From positions 62,001 to 126,000 of the forward strand of contig NBOG01000004.1 in assembly GCA_002104535.1 (NCBI GenBank): DNA of 64,000 nucleotides, given 5' to 3'. This document shows positions 10,033 to 18,960 of this stretch, piece after piece. Under the pieces are notes generated by a model. That model was not told the DNA's origin and ran no database searches. It saw only the letters and a program-made list of their open reading frames with translations. The position numbers were made by a program, and so were the translations under genes. Numbering within the stretch: position 1 is the stretch's first letter; each line of letters opens with the position of its first letter. The DNA is from Cognaticolwellia sediminilitoris. GTDB lineage: Bacteria; Pseudomonadota; Gammaproteobacteria; Enterobacterales; Alteromonadaceae.

Positions 10033-10728
10033 TTAGCGTGGCGGATCAATGTTATTGGCAATACTGGTGTTTAAACGAAACCAACCAGCAATAGCATATC
10101 GGTCACGTAGCGCAGGTAAAACCTCATGCGGAAACTCTTCACTTAAAAACACAACGATGGTGCCAAAGTTAGGTGTTACTGTGACTTTACTTTCATCAAT
10201 AATGTCAGACGTTGAAGACTTGGCAGGATATATAACTAATTCGCCACCATCCTCAGCCGACCAATTAGGATTAAGATAAACCACCACAGATAACACCCGG
10301 TTACCTTCACCTTTAAAGGCGTCTTTATGCTTTTTGTAAAAATCACCTTTTGCATAATGAGAAAAGTGACTTTCAAAAGAAAACAAACCTAGAAACAAGC
10401 GTTTATTCAAATATCCTTGTAATTCACCTGCCCAATTTATCCAAGCACTGCCGGCATCACTATTACCCGTTATCCAACAAATTTCATCAGTGCGAATAAA
10501 GTCGTTAATGATATGATCTTTAGCACGACCAACACCTGCACGCTTAAAGTAATCATCCGGTAATTGGGTGATATGCTGCAATAACATATCCGTCAAATTT
10601 TCAGGTAAAGCATAAGGGCGAATACTAAAGCCCTTATCTATAACGTCATTGGCTATCAATTCAAATAGTGATGAAGACTGTATTGGGTCATCACCGACAA
10701 GTCTCGGCTGAACTAAGTTCAAAGACAA
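10033..10728 (-). CDS. 2OG-Fe(II) oxygenase (prolyl-4-hydroxylase-like)
   Basis: The protein is 231 aa with a double-stranded beta-helix oxygenase core. The Fe(II) ligands are readable as H134 and D136 (YKKHKDAF) and H201 (FPHEVLP). R210 is the likely 2-oxoglutarate anchor in RYAIAGWFR. The middle carries VVVYLNPNWSAEDGGELVIY, which is typical of the SM-20/P4Hc group. Members hydroxylate proteins or small molecules; the substrate is unknown. The start is ambiguous between two in-frame TTG codons. The AAGGTAGG sequence is too close to the first, so the second (10722) may be used. Confidence 0.82.
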   Translation of the reverse strand: MSLNLVQPRLVGDDPIQSSSLFELIANDVIDKGFSIRPYALPENLTDMLLQHITQLPDDYFKRAGVGRAKDHIINDFIRTDEICWITGNSDAGSAWINWAGELQGYLNKRLFLGLFSFESHFSHYAKGDFYKKHKDAFKGEGNRVLSVVVYLNPNWSAEDGGELVIYPAKSSTSDIIDESKVTVTPNFGTIVVFLSEEFPHEVLPALRDRYAIAGWFRLNTSIANNIDPPR

Positions 10729-10871
10729 CCTACCTTCGGGAGGAAAACTAACATTGCATTGTTAATCTAAGAAAATTGGAATATGCCGCATAATAGCACA
10801 CAGTATGGTGCTATCTTCAATTGAAATTTACTTCATTTTACGGCTTTATTTCTATCGCTCTATTACTTTAA

Positions 10872-12476
10872 CTAAGCGATTTTTTTAACTTGTACTTGGC
10901 TATCAAGGTATTCATCTAGAGAGCCTTGAAAATCAACCAATTTTTTATCTCTAATGTCGATAATACGCGTGGCTAGGCTTGAAACAAACTCGCGGTCATG
11001 GCTGACAAAAATTAACGTACCTTCAAAGTCTTTTAAGGCATTGTTTAGTGCATCAATTGCTTCAATATCCATATGGTTGGTTGGCTCATCCATTATTAAA
11101 ACATTAACATCAGCCATCATTAACATACCAAATAACAAGCGGTTCTTTTCACCACCTGAACAATTGCGGGCTTTTTTATTGGCATCGTCGTCGGTAAACA
11201 ACATACGACCTAGCATGCCACGAACACTTAAATCGTTATGACAAGGTCTACGCCATTGTGACATCCATTCCATTAACGTTAAGTCATTATCAAAAAAGTG
11301 ACCGCTATCTTGTGGGCAATAACCAACAGAAGCATTTTCAGACCACTTAACCACGCCTTCCATGTGCTCAAACTCATTCATCAAACAGCGTAATAGTGTG
11401 GTTTTACCCACACCATTTTCACCGATAATAGCTAATTTAGCGCCAGCTTCTAATAATAAATCGCCACCTTTAAATAGTGTTTCACCATCAAAACCATGGC
11501 TTAAGCCTTCAAGCTCTAATGCTTGACGATGCATTTTTTTGCCGGGAGCAAAAGCAATTTTTGGCGTAATACGACTAGACGCTTTTACGTCATCTAACTT
11601 GATTTTATCCATTTTTTTCGCACGTGAACTGGCTTGTTTTGCTTTTGAAGCATTAGCACCAAAACGGTTTACAAAGTCTTGTAGTTCTGCAATTTCAGCT
11701 ACTTTTTTATCGTTACCGGCTAATAATTGTTCACGTAATAAACCAGATTGAGCTAAATAAAACTCGTAGTTACCCGGATAAATGCGTAGTTCGCCATAGT
11801 CGATGTCAGCCATATGAGTACAAACTGAATTAAGAAAGTGTCTATCATGCGAGATAATAATCATGGTGCATTTACGCTTGTTTAACTCACCTTCCAACCA
11901 ACTGATTGTATGTATATCCAAGTTGTTGGTTGGCTCATCAAGTAATAAAATATCAGGATTTGCAAACAAGGCTTGTGCTAATAACACACGCAATTTCCAG
12001 CCAGGTGCAACTTGTTGCATTGAGCCGTAATGAAAAGACTCTTCAATACCGGCTTCTAATAATATTTCACCTGCGCGACTTTCTGCGGTGTATCCGTCCA
12101 TTTCTGCAAACTGACTTTCTAAATCACCAACACGCATGCCATCAGCTTCACTCATTTCTGCTTGAGCATAAATGGCGTCACGCTCTTGCTTAACTTTCCA
12201 TAATGGCATATCGCCCATGATCACAGTGTCGATAACATTGTGCTCTTCAAAAGCAAATTGATCTTGGCCCAAGGTGCTAACCTTGTTGCCAGTACTTACC
12301 GATACATTTCCTGAGCTTGGCACTAAGTCGCCACTCAAAATTTTCATAAATGTCGACTTGCCGCAGCCATTTGCGCCGATCAAACCGTAACGGTGACCGT
12401 TGCCAAATTTTGCCGATATATTTTCAAATAACGGCTCTGCGCCAAATTGCATGGTAATGTTCGATGTAGTGATCAA
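10872..12476 (-). CDS. ybiT: ABC-F ATPase YbiT
   Basis: The 534-aa protein has two ABC ATPase domains and no membrane segments. Walker A motifs are GANGCGKST and GENGVGKTT, and Walker B motifs are [13 protein letters not shown] and [12 protein letters not shown]. Between them is the basic linker typical of translation ABC-F proteins. Length and sequence ([36 protein letters not shown]) match E. coli YbiT closely. ABC-F proteins act at the ribosomal E site to modulate translation. The TTG start is preferred: AGGA lies 8 bases upstream, and it gives the expected N-terminus ahead of TMQFG. No operon partner is evident. Confidence 0.93.
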   Translation of the reverse strand: MITTSNITMQFGAEPLFENISAKFGNGHRYGLIGANGCGKSTFMKILSGDLVPSSGNVSVSTGNKVSTLGQDQFAFEEHNVIDTVIMGDMPLWKVKQERDAIYAQAEMSEADGMRVGDLESQFAEMDGYTAESRAGEILLEAGIEESFHYGSMQQVAPGWKLRVLLAQALFANPDILLLDEPTNNLDIHTISWLEGELNKRKCTMIIISHDRHFLNSVCTHMADIDYGELRIYPGNYEFYLAQSGLLREQLLAGNDKKVAEIAELQDFVNRFGANASKAKQASSRAKKMDKIKLDDVKASSRITPKIAFAPGKKMHRQALELEGLSHGFDGETLFKGGDLLLEAGAKLAIIGENGVGKTTLLRCLMNEFEHMEGVVKWSENASVGYCPQDSGHFFDNDLTLMEWMSQWRRPCHNDLSVRGMLGRMLFTDDDANKKARNCSGGEKNRLLFGMLMMADVNVLIMDEPTNHMDIEAIDALNNALKDFEGTLIFVSHDREFVSSLATRIIDIRDKKLVDFQGSLDEYLDSQVQVKKIA

Positions 12477-12947
12477 AAGATAATCCTATTTTTCGTTAAC
12501 TAAACTCATTAACTAGTTTGCGCTAACAGATAGGCGCTAACGGATAGTTTTAAGGGCAGTTAATACTGTAAATGTTCGAAGACAAAGCCAATGTTGTAGT
12601 AAACATCTACTTAGCCATCATAATAAAGCCGCGCATTATACAGTATTATTACGCTAAGCCCCATCTAAACTTTACATTTAAGTGATTATTTTATGAACAA
12701 CGCTAAATATATAAACTGAACGGTCTAAGTAACCGTATTTATTGCAAAACTTTACTTTGACTTATCTTGATAGGATACAAGCATATCTGAATATTTTTAT
12801 GGCATATGCTAAAAATACGTCTATAAATACAATAGGATAATATTAAAATTTTAGTTAAAGTGTCTCATCACCTTTATATAATTAGTCAAACATTAGCTTG
12901 ATAATACGTGTTAATAACCAAGCAATATCACGATTATACAAATTAAC
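12477..12947. other. Divergent intergenic region between ybiT and a binding-protein gene
   Basis: This is 471 bp of AT-rich DNA carrying the promoters of the two divergent genes. A 14-bp tandem duplication, GCGCTAACRGATAG, sits at 12520-12533 and 12534-12547, in the leader of ybiT. I see no small gene, RNA or terminator. Confidence 0.5.
12520..12547. repeat. 14-bp tandem direct repeat in the ybiT leader
   Basis: There are two abutting copies of GCGCTAACRGATAG with one difference, 44 bp before the ybiT start. The sequence does not form a strong hairpin. It could be a slippage duplication or a two-site operator. Confidence 0.6.
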
Positions 12948-13766
12948 ATGACTTTATTTCCTCCCTCAAATAGCACTAGGAGTAGGTACAATTTGCAACG
13001 CACACTGTTAATATGTCTATTGTTGTCTTCTTTGGCATGCGCTTCTAGCAGTTTTTCGAACGAATATGGCAATCACGCTTTCAGACTGCCCCCCGCATAT
13101 ACACTACAGTGGGGCTTCGTGCATTTTCCGCCTTTAATATATCGCGATACAGATGGGACATATAAAGGCGACCTTGAAGTATTAATGTCTGGAGTTAGCT
13201 TATACAGTGGTATTGCTTTTACACCGATGGAATTCCCCAATATTCGGGCAATTTTTAACCTCAACCAACAAAAGGTAAACTTTGCCATTGGCGTTAAAAC
13301 GTTAGTAAATGAAGAGAACAATTTTTTTATTAGCGCCTTCCCCATCGCAAAAATGCAATTACGCGCGTTATGGCGTAAAGATTCTAGCCCAATAAAAACA
13401 ATTGATGACTTGGCCGGTAAAAAGCTCGTTTTATTGAACGGTTATACTTACGGAGGTTTACGAACAACATTCGAGCAATTATCAGCGAGTTTTATGGACG
13501 TTGAGCACCATAATCGCGCTATTGCTGCCGTAAAGTTTAATCGTGCAGATTATGCGCTAGTTTATAAAACAGCCAGCGAATATAGCATAGCAATTGACGG
13601 CCAAGCAGAGTTTGAACATGCTACCTTAGGTGAGGTTGAACTTTACTTTATTTTAGATCGTAATGTTCCACAGGCTAAGCAAATAATGAAGCAACTTGAA
13701 ACTGGTTACTTACTTTACCAACAATCACTTAACTCGAATATTGAACACCTTGAGTCGAAACCATAA
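12948..13766 (+). CDS. Periplasmic solute-binding protein, family 3-like (orphan)
   Basis: The 272-aa protein has an N-terminal export signal (LLICLLLSSLACASSS). A lipid attachment at the Cys is possible, but the lipobox is poor. The mature part resembles bacterial family 3 extracellular binding proteins: LQWGFVHFPPLIYRDTDGTYKGDLEVL near the N-terminus, then IKTIDDLAGKKLVLLNGYTYGG and a late NVPQAKQIMKQLETGY segment. No ABC permease or ATPase lies nearby. In Alteromonadales such orphan proteins are common; some feed signalling proteins and others have no known role. Function beyond amino acid-like ligand binding cannot be assigned. Confidence 0.75.
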   Translation: MTLFPPSNSTRSRYNLQRTLLICLLLSSLACASSSFSNEYGNHAFRLPPAYTLQWGFVHFPPLIYRDTDGTYKGDLEVLMSGVSLYSGIAFTPMEFPNIRAIFNLNQQKVNFAIGVKTLVNEENNFFISAFPIAKMQLRALWRKDSSPIKTIDDLAGKKLVLLNGYTYGGLRTTFEQLSASFMDVEHHNRAIAAVKFNRADYALVYKTASEYSIAIDGQAEFEHATLGEVELYFILDRNVPQAKQIMKQLETGYLLYQQSLNSNIEHLESKP

Positions 13767-13873
13767 TTAACAAAAAAATACTATTTATCACGGCAACCTT
13801 CACTTAGCAAGGTACTGAAGCTATTTATTAGCTGAGTTTGTCACCTAACTTAAAATTGACAACACACACTAAG

Positions 13874-13891
13874 GCAACTATATTTAGTTGC
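13874..13891. promoter_or_regulatory. Operator-like palindrome 1 of the satD promoter
   Basis: GCAACTATATTTAGTTGC is an imperfect 18-bp palindrome. It is nearly the reverse complement of copies 2 and 3. The three copies are spaced 28 and 29 bp start to start. Confidence 0.7.
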
Positions 13892-13901
13892 AAAGGCAAT
13901 A

Positions 13902-13919
13902 GCAATTAAATATAGTTGC
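13902..13919. promoter_or_regulatory. Operator-like palindrome 2 of the satD promoter
   Basis: GCAATTAAATATAGTTGC is identical to copy 3. The near 3-turn spacing would put bound proteins on roughly the same face of the DNA. Confidence 0.7.
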
Positions 13920-13930
13920 CCCCTAGCTAG

Positions 13931-13948
13931 GCAATTAAATATAGTTGC
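13931..13948. promoter_or_regulatory. Operator-like palindrome 3, overlapping the -35 region
   Basis: GCAATTAAATATAGTTGC lies just upstream of a consensus TATAAT at 13963-13968. Its end covers where the -35 element should be, so a protein bound here would be expected to block RNA polymerase. Confidence 0.7.
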
Positions 13949-13962
13949 ATATAGATTGCTAA

Positions 13963-13968
13963 TATAAT
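13963..13968 (+). promoter_or_regulatory. -10 box of the satD-DUF3307 operon
   Basis: A perfect TATAAT sits 36 bp before the favoured satD start codon. No strong -35 hexamer is visible; the expected place is occupied by palindrome 3. Confidence 0.55.
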
Positions 13969-14003
13969 AACGCCCACTAAGTCCAATGAAGGAATTACAG
14001 CAT

Positions 14004-14642
14004 ATGATTGCAGTATTAACTGGAGACCTTGTCAACTCAACTAAGATGTCTGAGGAAGTCTATGCTGGCGTTATTAACAGTTTAAGAGCACTACTTGTCG
14101 AGGCTAACGAAAAATATCAAGCAACCGGCGAGGTATATCGAGGTGATGAATTTCAGATCCAGTATCCTGATCCGATTGACGCTTTGAAAAGTACCTTACT
14201 GATCAAGCTTGCCTTACATTTATCAACTTATTCATCCAAACCAATTCAGTGCACACTTTCATTAGCATACGGGTCTTATGCCTTTTATGATAAAAAGCCA
14301 AACACCTCTTCTGGTCCGGTTTTTATAGCGTCAGGCAGAGGGCTAGAGAAAACTCAACGAGGCGAATTATCGTTACATTTTGACGAAAAATATAATGACG
14401 AAGAAACTCAGCTATTAAGTCATTTTCTAAATCATCTACTCAATCGACTAACAAAATCACAAGCTGAACTGTTGTTCCAGTACATAGAAAGCGACTTTGC
14501 AGATCATAAAAAAATAGCAGAGATCACAAATACGACACGTCAAAACATTAGTAACAGGTTAAGTAATATTGGGGCTTTTCTGGTCAGAGATTATATGGCA
14601 TTAATAAACAACAAAGTGATGTTACTAATGGAGAATACATAA
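14004..14642 (+). CDS. SatD-family protein with C-terminal helix-turn-helix
   Basis: The protein is 212 aa from the favoured ATG at 14004, which has GAAGGA about 11 bases upstream. An in-frame ATG six codons earlier (13986) has no such site. The N-terminus MIAVLTGDLVNSTKMS and the later GDEFQIQYPDP match the SatD family, named from a Streptococcus acid-tolerance gene. The C-terminal 70 residues include a helix-turn-helix-like run, HKKIAEITNTTRQNISNRLSNIG. That suggests the protein binds DNA itself, perhaps the three palindromes before it. It overlaps the next gene by one base (TAATG). Biochemical function of the family is unknown to me. Confidence 0.82.
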   Translation: MIAVLTGDLVNSTKMSEEVYAGVINSLRALLVEANEKYQATGEVYRGDEFQIQYPDPIDALKSTLLIKLALHLSTYSSKPIQCTLSLAYGSYAFYDKKPNTSSGPVFIASGRGLEKTQRGELSLHFDEKYNDEETQLLSHFLNHLLNRLTKSQAELLFQYIESDFADHKKIAEITNTTRQNISNRLSNIGAFLVRDYMALINNKVMLLMENT

Positions 14643-15415
14643 TGACCTTATTACTACTGCTGCTAAGCGCTCACTTTATTGCAGATTTTTATATTCAACC
14701 GATTAATTACACCGAAAACTCAAAGACAAAAGCCCTACAAAACAAGAAGTTTTGGCAACAATACGGCCTACAAATGGTACTATTTGTCGGTGTAATTATA
14801 GCCGCAGAGTTAACAATATTAACCTCAATATTAGCAATACTCGTGATTGCTATTTTACAATTATTGAGCCTTCTCAGAAGCTATTACCAGCCCATCAATC
14901 TCGCTAGTTTTTTGCTCGAACAATGCATTAAAATTATCATTCTCACCATGCTATGGGCCTATATAATCGATATAAGCGTTGCTGAAGCCATGATGTTTTT
15001 GGAGAGAATAATTACGGCTAAAAACACGCTTATCGCTTTATCTTACTTGCTGGTGTGTAAACCTGCGTCATTGATTATTTCTTTAGCATTAAAAAAGCAT
15101 ACCGATGATTTAGCCCGTGTTAACGAAGATAACGTAGAGCAACTCACCAGTAACAAAAGCGAAAATATCGGCTTACTCTCAGCTGGTGCCTGGATTGGTT
15201 ATATTGAGCGTTGCTTAGCAATTTCTTTTATCTTTATGGGACAATTTGCTGGGATTGGTTTTTTAGTAGCGACAAAAACAATATTTAGATTTGGCGATCT
15301 CACCAAAAATAAAGACATGAAGCTCACTGAGTATATGATGTTAGGAACGCTGTTAAGTTATGCAATCGCCATATTTGTCGGGTGGAATACCATGCAAATA
15401 TATCAAAGCTTGTAA
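14642..15415 (+). CDS. DUF3307 integral membrane protein
   Basis: The protein is 257 aa. Hydrophobic segments lie at about residues 1-18, 40-75, 95-125, 132-150, 180-205 and 230-250. The N-terminus LLLSAHFIADFYIQP, followed by KTKALQNKKFWQQYG, is the mark of DUF3307 proteins. It is translationally coupled to the SatD-family gene, a pairing I recall as recurrent in other genomes. A regulator-plus-membrane-effector unit is a reasonable guess. The molecular role is unknown. Confidence 0.8.
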   Translation: MTLLLLLLSAHFIADFYIQPINYTENSKTKALQNKKFWQQYGLQMVLFVGVIIAAELTILTSILAILVIAILQLLSLLRSYYQPINLASFLLEQCIKIIILTMLWAYIIDISVAEAMMFLERIITAKNTLIALSYLLVCKPASLIISLALKKHTDDLARVNEDNVEQLTSNKSENIGLLSAGAWIGYIERCLAISFIFMGQFAGIGFLVATKTIFRFGDLTKNKDMKLTEYMMLGTLLSYAIAIFVGWNTMQIYQSL

Positions 15416-15769
15416 CGAAAATGATTACCGTTCTAAATAACACCACGTTGTATTGCATGTATTTCTTTCAAGTTTGAGTTTGAGTTTGAGTTTGAGTTTG
15501 AAGAAAATACATAAACCCCAAAGTAATAGGTAAGTAAATCAAAGTAATTAAGGCGCTTGTCCCCCACTATTCTAGAAATTCGATGATTGATAAGGCTTAA
15601 TAAACAGGATGTTGAATTAATATTACGCATCTATTCCTACTTGTCCAAATTTTACTAAATTTTGTCGCATATGTATTAATACTATTTTCAAAACAGTCTA
15701 TAACTAAAACTAACTCGACATAAATATGTTGTTGACGAGTATTCCATTCACTTAATTGAGTACCCAATA
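15416..15769. other. Intergenic region with a hexanucleotide microsatellite
   Basis: This is 354 bp between the DUF3307 gene and the metalloprotease-like gene. It contains five exact AGTTTG repeats at 15471-15500. Possible minus-strand reading frames across this stretch look non-coding in composition, so I do not call a gene. Confidence 0.5.
15471..15500. repeat. (AGTTTG)x5 microsatellite
   Basis: Five exact hexanucleotide units. Such tracts change length by slippage. It lies 55 bp past the DUF3307 stop, far from the next promoter. Confidence 0.9.
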
Positions 15770-16570
15770 ATGATAAAATTAATAAAAAAAGTCAGCTATC
15801 TTTCTGCCGCTTTAGCAGTTGTAACTGTGTCAAGCCAAGCATCAGCAAACCATACATGGAACGATTACCATTGGGCCAGCACAACGAGTACCATAAATCT
15901 TAAAGTTATCGATAGTACAACCGCCGACTGGGATCAGGAGCTAAACGACTCACTCGCTGCGTGGTCACAATCATCAAGTCCGTTTATGTTTACAATAGCT
16001 TCGTCAGATGATGCAAGTAGAACTCGTAAACGCTGTAATATGGTATCAGGGCAGATGCGAGTTTGTAATGCAGCATACGGTCAAAATGGCTGGTTAGGTT
16101 TAGCATCAATAAACCTTGACTCTAATGGCCATATTACCCAGGGCACAGCCAAAATGAATGACAGTTACGACTCTTACTGGACACAATCAGAAAAGAATCA
16201 TGTCATGTGTCAGGAAATAGGTCATGTATTTGGTTTAGGCCATACCAGTGAAGACGGCTCTAGCCAAAAGACCTGTATGGATTATTCACAAGATGTAAAT
16301 AGCCAATGGCCCAATGCTCACGATTATCAGCTATTAGCAAGTATGTACAATCACCTAGAAACCTATAACAGCTATGATGATGGCTCAAGTTCTGGTGGCG
16401 GTGGTGGCTGTAAAGGTGGTCCGAAAAAATGTGGTAAAGCCAAAGGGAATAATGAGTTCGGCTTAGGTCATAAAGTACTGTCAGCAGATAAGTATGAAAT
16501 TTGGGTTGAACAAGAAGCGGATGGTACATATACAGTGCATCACGTTTATTTAGCAGAAGGTCATCATTAG
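15770..16570 (+). CDS. Secreted metzincin-like metalloprotease with QExxHxxGxxH motif
   Basis: The protein is 266 aa with a signal peptide (residues 1-26, ending SQASAN). The zinc-site region reads MCQEIGHVFGLGH: E149, H152, G155 and H158 keep the metzincin spacing, but the first zinc histidine is Gln (Q148). A Met-turn follows at M170 (TCMDYS). I recall CQEIGH-type sequences as a recurring variant among matrixin-like proteins, so it may be a real subfamily. A Gly-rich linker and a basic Cys-containing tail (CKGGPKKCGKAKG) precede about 45 residues of unknown fold. Whether it is an active peptidase is open. Confidence 0.75.
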   Translation: MIKLIKKVSYLSAALAVVTVSSQASANHTWNDYHWASTTSTINLKVIDSTTADWDQELNDSLAAWSQSSSPFMFTIASSDDASRTRKRCNMVSGQMRVCNAAYGQNGWLGLASINLDSNGHITQGTAKMNDSYDSYWTQSEKNHVMCQEIGHVFGLGHTSEDGSSQKTCMDYSQDVNSQWPNAHDYQLLASMYNHLETYNSYDDGSSSGGGGGCKGGPKKCGKAKGNNEFGLGHKVLSADKYEIWVEQEADGTYTVHHVYLAEGHH

Positions 16571-16971
16571 TCCTAACAGCTCAATCGTATAGAAGGTTTT
16601 CCTAGATCGGATTATAATTATTTTCCGTTCTAGGTTAACCTAGTTTGTCACCCTATTGACTCATATATAATTAAAATTAGGCAAACCGAAAAATAAAACC
16701 CATGTCTGCGAAACGAGAGTTCCTACTAACATAATACTTAACCTCAGTTCGAGTTAATGAATGCGTCAAAGCTTAGCAATAGTGTTAAATATCAACAAGA
16801 TGCATTTATTTTTAGACGAAATCATTCCATCGTAATCATTCAGCATGGGTAGTTTAGTGTTTATCAAGGCGGTTCTGCGTATTCAATAGTTAGCTATTGG
16901 TAGCAGGGTCAAAACAGGTAGGCGCTAAAAAAACTTATTGAATCGCTTTGCTTATCTCGCACTGAGGTTAC
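16571..16971. other. Intergenic region between convergent genes
   Basis: This is 401 bp. The only structure noted is an imperfect inverted repeat at 16601-16634 (CCTAGATCGG / CCGTTCTAGG), with one mismatch and a 14-nt loop. It could terminate the metalloprotease transcript but lacks a T tract. The rest looks unremarkable. Confidence 0.4.
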
Positions 16972-18960
16972 TTATAATAAGCTTTCACTATAGAGCTTAT
17001 TGAAGCGATTAATTTCAACTGGTTGACTGCAATAATACCCTTGATAGCAATGACAGTTTAATGATTGTAAATAAGTCAATTGCGGCAATGTTTCAACTCC
17101 TTCGGCAACAACTCTGAGTTTTAAGGTATTCGCCATATTCACAATGGTCTCAATAAATATAGCGCCAGCTTCCGTGTCATAATCGTCCAAAAATGCCTTA
17201 TCAATTTTAAGAATATCGATAGGAAAGGTTTTTAAATAAGATAACGAAGAATAGCCGGTACCAAAATCGTCAAGCGAGATCTGTACGCCAAGTGCTTTGA
17301 TTTCAGAAAAAGTTTTATGCAGTACTTCACTATCATTTAAAAATACATTCTCTGTAATTTCTAAAGAAATATTGGATGCTTGGACTTCATTGGTTGTTAT
17401 TAAAAACTTCAAATGTGAGACAAAATCTTGCTGCTGCACTTGTAGAGCCGCTACATTGATTGAAATTTTCAAAGCCACATCATTGTTTTGCCATGTTTTC
17501 AGTTGTTTTATCGCTGTTTCTAATACCCACTTTCCAAGTTCAATAATAAAGCCATTCTGCTCTGCAATTGGAATAAAAAGGTTAGGCGAAATATATTCAT
17601 TAGCCGAATTTGTCCAACGAATTAATGCTTCTGCGCCATAGATCTCACCTGTTTTCACATCATTTAGTGGTTGATAATATAATTTAAAATTACCATTTTT
17701 AAGCGCTTCGCGCATGGAATTAGTTATTTCAATATATTCCTGAGTTTTAACATTTAAGGCCTCCGTAAAGAAATGATACCCTCTTCTTCCGCGTGCTTTA
17801 GCCTCGTACATAGCAATATCAGCATTTTTTAAAAGCGATATAATATCGTTGCCATCCTTAGGGAACACCGTCACACCGATACTGCTAGTGACATGTATTG
17901 GGTAAGTTTTTATGACCCAAGGCTTCATTAATTGCGTTTGAATTCGTTCGATAATTTCATACAATTCGAGTTCACCTTTATAGTGAGTTAGCACAATAAC
18001 AAATTCATCACCGCCAACCCGAGCAACAACATCATTAAGACGGACAATTCTCTTAATTTCATGGGCGATACTTTTTAAAAGCTGATCACCAATGTCATGA
18101 CCTAAAGAATCGTTGATTGACTTAAAGTGGTCGAGATCTAAAAACAACAAAGCAAATTCTTTTTTTTCTCTATTACTTAAATCAATAATTTGCGCCACTC
18201 TTTCATTTAGATAACTTCTATTAGCGAGTCCACTGAGTGAGTCAGTACGAGACAATTTATAAAGCTCTTCTTTCTCTTGCGCTAGCCGATTAAACGTTTG
18301 CACCATGGAAGCGCGTATGTATTCAATTTCTTTAACTTTAAAAGGTGCAGGCAATTTCGAATTATAGTAAGCATATTGCCGCAAAGCTTCTAAGGGCTTA
18401 ACAATAAGTCTGCCTAACACTAACCACACTATTGCAATGAAAATAATAGGAATTAGAATAAAGAATAAAATAAAATCGCGTTTGGCTTCGACGAAATTTT
18501 GTTTAATAAAGGCCTTATCAATATAAAAAATTAACGTGTAGTACTTTTTGATTTTCCCTTCGAAATAGTGAACATCTGTTTTTAGCGCTTGTTTACTGTG
18601 TAAAAGCGTAAAGTTATCTACATTCGGAGCAGTATATAATTCGTTAGCATTTGGGTACGTTATGTATCTATGGTCTGTCGACATCACTACTTGCTGACCT
18701 TTAAAAATTGCAATCGCGTTCAAGTAGTCGGTGTTAGCTGATTTTCTATCAAGTAAAGGTTTTACCGTTTCTATTGGCTCTTTTTTTACTTGTTTAGAAA
18801 TAATATAAGACAGTTCAGACAGGTCACTTTTTATTCTACTTATGAGCACCTCTGCAGTAATATCACGCTGAGTAAAGTAATAATGAGCAAAGAACATATA
18901 CATGCTTGATATTAAAAATAACATTAAACTCAAGGCGACTTGCTTTATCGTTAACTTCAT
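16972..18960 (-). CDS. Membrane GGDEF-EAL cyclic-di-GMP enzyme
   Basis: The protein is 662 aa. A first membrane helix lies at residues 7-27, then a periplasmic segment of about 130 aa and a second helix around 162-184. A short linker leads to GGDEF (VARVGGDEFVIVL) and EAL (YGAEALIRW) domains. Both signatures are intact, including DDFGTGYSSLSYL, KIDKAF and EGVET in the EAL part. It could therefore make or break c-di-GMP; which activity dominates cannot be read. Its start overlaps the stop of the upstream binding-protein gene by 4 bp. The periplasmic segment is thus a likely docking site for that protein. Confidence 0.92.
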   Translation of the reverse strand: MKLTIKQVALSLMLFLISSMYMFFAHYYFTQRDITAEVLISRIKSDLSELSYIISKQVKKEPIETVKPLLDRKSANTDYLNAIAIFKGQQVVMSTDHRYITYPNANELYTAPNVDNFTLLHSKQALKTDVHYFEGKIKKYYTLIFYIDKAFIKQNFVEAKRDFILFFILIPIIFIAIVWLVLGRLIVKPLEALRQYAYYNSKLPAPFKVKEIEYIRASMVQTFNRLAQEKEELYKLSRTDSLSGLANRSYLNERVAQIIDLSNREKKEFALLFLDLDHFKSINDSLGHDIGDQLLKSIAHEIKRIVRLNDVVARVGGDEFVIVLTHYKGELELYEIIERIQTQLMKPWVIKTYPIHVTSSIGVTVFPKDGNDIISLLKNADIAMYEAKARGRRGYHFFTEALNVKTQEYIEITNSMREALKNGNFKLYYQPLNDVKTGEIYGAEALIRWTNSANEYISPNLFIPIAEQNGFIIELGKWVLETAIKQLKTWQNNDVALKISINVAALQVQQQDFVSHLKFLITTNEVQASNISLEITENVFLNDSEVLHKTFSEIKALGVQISLDDFGTGYSSLSYLKTFPIDILKIDKAFLDDYDTEAGAIFIETIVNMANTLKLRVVAEGVETLPQLTYLQSLNCHCYQGYYCSQPVEINRFNKLYSESLL

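Noticed and set aside
15433-15630. A 65-aa minus-strand frame with an Asn-Ser repeat
   Set aside because: The repeat is only the AGTTTG microsatellite translated. There is no ribosome site and the composition is not protein-like.
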